A stretch of 64,000 nt of DNA, taken from Paenibacillus sp. FSL K6-1330 (GTDB lineage: Bacteria > Bacillota > Bacilli > Paenibacillales > Paenibacillaceae). Under the pieces are notes generated by a model. It was given only the letters and a program-made list of their open reading frames with translations, was not told the DNA's origin and searched no databases. The position numbers and the translations under genes are program-made. Below are positions 61,255 to 64,000 of the stretch, one piece after another. The stretch's first letter is position 1, and each line of letters begins with the position of its first letter. Location of the stretch: the NCBI RefSeq assembly GCF_037976825.1, contig NZ_CP150269.1, positions 3,113,501 through 3,177,500 of the forward strand, given 5' to 3'.

Positions 61255-62093
61255 GGTTGCATCACCTTCACCATCTGTGCCTCGAATTCCGCGTACGTGA
61301 TTTTACCCGAAGCCAAATCCATGCTATGAAGATAAATCTGTTCTGTTTTCGAATAGTCGCGCTCCACTTTTAGTGATTGCTCCTCCGCCGGGATGGGTTC
61401 CAGGACATGACACTTTTTCAAAAAAGCATGGAAATAGCGGTAGCCGAATTTGCGTTGTGAAACCGCGTCTAAATGAATGCCATCAGGATTCGCTGTCAAA
61501 CCTGCTGCTGTTACAAAATAACAATTTTTCCGTTTATTGGCGAAGTGCTGTAATTGCTCATTGACCTGTTGATATTCTGTCGCATGCTGTCCGAAACCGG
61601 TCTTCCCAAGGAAATCACCAAGTCCGCCAATGATCAATGGCACCTCATCAAGATTCAATTCGTTTCTTAGAGTCTCGATGATAAGGGTTAATTTCTCGTA
61701 ATAAGTTTCATGCAGCGAACGATGACTGTCGCTCTCACCCTGGTGCCAAAGGATTCCGCAGATTTGACTAGACCGCAGGGCGAAGCGGGCTTCGGACAAA
61801 GCATGCTGAAAAAGGACGCCTTCCGGATGCCAGTCATCCAAGGAACTGCCACCTTCCGCACAAGGAATCAAACCAATTTCTTCATCGGGATTGGCTTTCG
61901 ACCAGGTATCGGCAAAAGACGCCGCTAGGCCTACACCGGAAACCGGACGGTCGTAATTAATCGGCTCAGTCATCATCTGCCACTGTCCATTGCGCAGCAT
62001 TTTTATTTTTTCATTATAGATAGGATCAACATCATGCAAAAATCCACGGCCCGCCATATTCGACTGACCCAACATTAAAAATGACTGTATCAT
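61251..62093 (-). CDS. Sialate O-acetylesterase-like SGNH esterase
   Basis: The 280-residue protein has MIQSFLMLGQSNMAGRG (GQSN block I, Ser nucleophile), CAEGGSSLDDWHPEG, GILWHQGESDSH and DGIHLDAVSQRKFG (DxxH), the SASA (PF03629) pattern of carbohydrate acetylesterases. There is no signal peptide, so it is cytoplasmic. It is the first gene of a leftward two-gene operon with the PadR regulator. Confidence 0.9.
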   Translation of the reverse strand: MIQSFLMLGQSNMAGRGFLHDVDPIYNEKIKMLRNGQWQMMTEPINYDRPVSGVGLAASFADTWSKANPDEEIGLIPCAEGGSSLDDWHPEGVLFQHALSEARFALRSSQICGILWHQGESDSHRSLHETYYEKLTLIIETLRNELNLDEVPLIIGGLGDFLGKTGFGQHATEYQQVNEQLQHFANKRKNCYFVTAAGLTANPDGIHLDAVSQRKFGYRYFHAFLKKCHVLEPIPAEEQSLKVERDYSKTEQIYLHSMDLASGKITYAEFEAQMVKVMQP

Positions 62094-62123
62094 TTAGTCT
62101 TCACTCCATTACATTATTATAAT

Positions 62124-62167
62124 GGTCTAATTAGACTAAAAATATTATATAGTCTGATTAGACTATA
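62124..62167. promoter_or_regulatory. Paired palindromic operators of the PadR operon
   Basis: GGTCTAATTAGACTA (62124-62138) and TATAGTCTGATTAGACTATA (62148-62167) share the core AGTCTNATTAGACT and are about 24 bases apart. They lie directly upstream of the esterase start. PadR proteins bind such palindromes in pairs, so autoregulation is likely. Confidence 0.72.
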
Positions 62168-62299
62168 GTCAATAAAGCAACAAAAGAAATAGTTGATTTA
62201 GATCATTGGAATCATCCAACGAAAAAAGTGTTCGAAGATCTGAATAAATGGGAAGTATCTTTTCATGATAATTGGGGGAATCTGGGCGCTGAGTTGTAG
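62168..62299 (+). pseudogene. Unrecognised 43-residue coding scrap
   Basis: A rightward frame without start encodes EIVDLDHWNHPTKKVFEDLN followed by KWEVSFHDNWGNLGAEL and a stop. It looks like the end of a real protein but I cannot name the family. It is squeezed between the PadR operators and the IS110 fragment. Confidence 0.3.
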
Positions 62300-62300
62300 A

Positions 62301-62456
62301 TTTTTCAAGCTGCCCAAGCAAAGGAAGAAGAGCTGAAATATCATCCGGAGAATGAGAGAATGAAAAAGGCTTTTTTACTAGACTACCGTAAGATGAGAAA
62401 GCAGCGGCAACACTCTTCCCTTTCGCAATATCGATACTTAGAACAGGTTGATTCAT
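62301..62456 (-). mobile_element. IS110-family transposase, N-terminal fragment
   Basis: Leftward, MNQPVLSIDIAKGKSVAAAF starts a DEDD transposase: the SIDIAKGKS strand carries the first catalytic Asp, followed by PFSFSHSPDDISALLPLLGQLE. Homology stops after about 51 residues, at 62303, where unrelated sequence begins. The 62,460-62,590 stretch upstream (AGATGCTCTCCACAGG, inverted GGCTCGAAGCC) looks like the IS left-end non-coding region. Confidence 0.75.
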
Positions 62457-62595
62457 ATGACCTCCTTAGAACACTATGACCCAAAGCAGATGCTCTCCAC
62501 AGGTTGGCACGGTGATACGGGCTCGAAGCCCAACCAGCTAAATCGGGGTATGAACATTGCAAGGGCTAAACACTTTATACGCCAGGGGTGAGAGA

Positions 62596-63042
62596 ATGAA
62601 AAAGAACAAGATTCCAAAGCTTGATTTGACTATCTCTGAGAGAAAAGAGCTGAGGAGAAATAAAATACTCATAAGCGAAATTCATAATATAACACTTAAC
62701 GAATTGTGTTCTATTCTGAAAGTTCCAGAATATAGAGCGAAGGAAATTAAGGCATTATCGGAATTTCAAAGTGTACCTTCGATCGGACCAAAATTTGCAA
62801 AGGATTTATTAATGTTAGGTTATTATTCTTTGGATGAATTAAGAGATAAAAATGGTGCTAGATTATTTGAGGATTTAGAGGAGTTATATGGGGGAAAGAT
62901 TGACCCTTGTGTTGAGGATCAATTTAGATTAATTGTACATTACGCTATTAAAAGTAGCAGTGAAAAGCAATGGTGGGATTTTACCGAAGAAAGAAAACAT
63001 TACAGGGCTAAACATGGATATCCTAAAGATAGAGCAGAATGA
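62596..63042 (+). CDS. Cdd1/pathogenicity-locus-type helix-hairpin-helix protein
   Basis: The 148-residue protein has a helix-hairpin-helix at FQSVPSIGPKFAKDLLMLGYYSLDEL and the C-terminal DPCVEDQFRLIVHYA plus KQWWDFTEERKHYR, the pattern of the Cdd1 family (first named from the C. difficile pathogenicity locus). It is likely DNA-binding, with no proven role. The ATG at 62596 follows GGGGTGAGAG. An attC-like site follows, so it is the last cassette of the debris region, with its left end replaced by the IS110 fragment. Confidence 0.82.
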   Translation: MKKNKIPKLDLTISERKELRRNKILISEIHNITLNELCSILKVPEYRAKEIKALSEFQSVPSIGPKFAKDLLMLGYYSLDELRDKNGARLFEDLEELYGGKIDPCVEDQFRLIVHYAIKSSSEKQWWDFTEERKHYRAKHGYPKDRAE

Positions 63043-63089
63043 TTTTTTTGTATAAATGTTAAGATAAGTCGCAGAGGGCATAAGACATC

Positions 63090-63205
63090 GCATAACAATT
63101 TATTCACGCTTTGGGGCTTGCGCCCTTTGGTCCTCCCGAGGAATTTGGGAGAAGTTGGATCAGGCGGACACATCCGCACTGACTAACCGCATCGCGGCCA
63201 ACGGT
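63090..63205 (+). other. attC-like site 50 (type L), truncated
   Basis: R'' GCATAAC at 63090-63096, L'' TATTCACGC and the first arms are present up to CGCATCGCGGCC. The rest of the site is missing from about 63205. Confidence 0.8.
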
Positions 63206-63387
63206 GCTAAGACTCCCTGTGAAAAAATGCTGATATATAAATTGAACTAATGAAAGGAAAGCACTTCGCTGTATTCCAGATGGAATCAAGGAGAAGCAAG
63301 GTTAAACTTTAGTTCATTTTATATAGTTGGTTATATAAATTCGACTAAGAAGATATATGGAGACTTAGTTTAATGAAGGTTATGATT

Positions 63388-63462
63388 CAGACGCTACGCG
63401 ACCCGGCCTAAGATAAATGCTATCTAATACCGGGACGCATCGTGAATGCGGGTGCGTTATAA
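63388..63462 (+). other. attC-like site 51, right half only (type R)
   Basis: CGACCCGGCCTAAGATA...TATCTAATACCGGGACG is an R-type arm, followed by CGTGAATG and GCGTTATAA (R' 63456-63462). The left half is absent. The 180 bases between the two half sites (63206-63388) contain no gene or site I can recognise. Confidence 0.78.
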
Positions 63463-63519
63463 GAAATCCTTAACAGGGGATGAATATTTGTACGAGTCGA
63501 TTTTTGACTCAGCATCTTA

Positions 63520-63684
63520 ATGGGCCAGGCTGAGTATGCAAAAAATTTCATAGTTGGCAGGGGAACATACTTGGTTGCTTATCATAATGAGGGTTATACT
63601 AATGTTAATGAAGCCTATCTTAGGCTGCATCGTTATGCCGAGCAGCTTGAATCGAACAAAAAAGTGGTGGTTGAATTGGGGTAA
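63520..63684 (+). pseudogene. GyrI-like effector domain fragment
   Basis: A 54-residue frame reads GTYLVAYHNEGYTNVNEAYL followed by RLHRYAEQ, resembling the start of GyrI-like ligand-binding domains that end MerR- or AraC-type regulators. There is no DNA-binding part and it ends soon after. Probably a remnant. Confidence 0.45.
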
Positions 63685-64000
63685 CCGTTAAAGATTTACT
63701 GCAGCTGCCTTCATTTAGAGGAGCTCAGGTGGTCACTGGAACAAGCAGGCTTCATCAGACCGTTTCCTCTTTATCTGTTTTAGAGGTGGCGGATGTCAAT
63801 TTCTTCTCGCAAATTATTCAAACCGTTCAAGAAGAGTGGTATGCCGAAGAGCTGGTCATTAGCTCTTTTTATTCCATTAAGGACAGCGTGGAGCAGCAAT
63901 GCAAAACGGTTCAATATTTGCATGACCTTGGTGAAGTGGGATTGATTTTGTACTATGTTGGCATTATCATGCCAGATATAGCCGATGAAGTGCTCGAGCT
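63675..64000 (+). CDS. PucR-family transcriptional regulator, N-terminal part
   Basis: The frame reads VTVKDLLQLPSFRGAQVVTG, then LSVLEVADVNFFSQIIQTVQ and VISSFYSIKDSVEQQCKTVQ, matching the N-terminal PucR domain of purine-catabolism-type regulators; the gene runs off the window. No ATG, GTG or TTG precedes VTVKDLL in frame (only ATT at 63675, after a stop), so the start codon is either unusual or lost by a one-base deletion in TTGGGG. Confidence 0.75.
   Translation, partial: MGVTVKDLLQLPSFRGAQVVTGTSRLHQTVSSLSVLEVADVNFFSQIIQTVQEEWYAEELVISSFYSIKDSVEQQCKTVQYLHDLGEVGLILYYVGIIMPDIADEVLE

Noticed and set aside
1..64000. tRNA, rRNA or a replication origin
   Set aside because: I found no cloverleaf tRNA sequence ending in CCA, no rRNA signature and no DnaA-box cluster; the cloverleaf-like folds seen are the recombination sites.

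Overview
Organism. The window looks like the chromosome of a Paenibacillus-type member of the Bacillales. The evidence is a Gram-positive carbohydrate locus (two LplB/YtcP-type permeases, a roughly 530-residue solute-binding lipoprotein, a YesM-type histidine kinase and a YesN-type AraC response regulator), strong AGGAGG-type ribosome binding sites, TTG/GTG starts and lipoprotein signal peptides. No rRNA or tRNA gene was seen.

Region 1 (about 1-42,050) is a very large array of single-gene cassettes that looks like a chromosomal integron array. I located 45 complete attC-like sites plus one with a mutated right box (sites 1-46; site 5 has lost its right half) and a truncated site 47. Each site has a left 7-mer ending in AAC (R'', RYYYAAC type), then a TATTCACG-like L box, a folded body, the matching CGTGAATA, and a right box beginning AACGTT (R', GTTRRRY). 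Cassette n is numbered by the site n at its right end. R'' of cassette n is the reverse complement of the R' that opens the same cassette. By hand, 36 of 44 testable cassettes match at all seven bases, and most of the rest miss by one. The pairing usually continues inward to about 18 bases with a constant two-base mismatch, which goes beyond what I know of ordinary integron cassettes. Four site types recur: S (93-96 bp), M (118-122 bp), R (143-149 bp, with a TAAGATA/TATCTAAG hairpin) and L (158-198 bp, with additional GC-rich arms). No integrase gene is present. Gene orientation and site polarity place attI/intI to the left of the window, and the damaged sites at 41-42 kb look like the old distal end.

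Cargo. Nearly all cassette genes read rightward, each with its own ribosome binding site. They include acetyltransferases (eight loci), defence-like genes (OLD-family ATPase/TOPRIM, HEPN proteins, an Mrr-type double nuclease, an AbiU2-like protein), toxin-antitoxin modules (MntA/HepT, three divergent small-protein/XRE pairs, a type I holin-like toxin), small-molecule enzymes (CysK, CoaD-like, NUDIX, HD hydrolase, methyltransferases), lipoproteins, GrpB-family proteins, ankyrin, CHAP and DUF218 proteins. One 182-residue P-loop kinase cassette is present twice.

Region 2 (42,055-59,500) has a different, more GC-rich base composition. It opens with remnants (3' end of a zinc-type oxidoreductase, 3' part of a luciferase-like monooxygenase), then carries a polysaccharide-use locus: ABC permeases, binding lipoprotein, two-component system, FAD-dependent oxidoreductase, SGNH hydrolase and a 1,530-residue secreted multidomain protein. 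The operon and the large secreted gene share a near-identical promoter-proximal element.

Region 3 (59,574-64,000) returns to array debris: one complete VOC-family cassette, truncated attC-like sites, a PadR/esterase operon, an IS110 fragment, a Cdd1-like gene and the start of a PucR-family regulator. It suggests that the array once ran further and was interrupted by Region 2.
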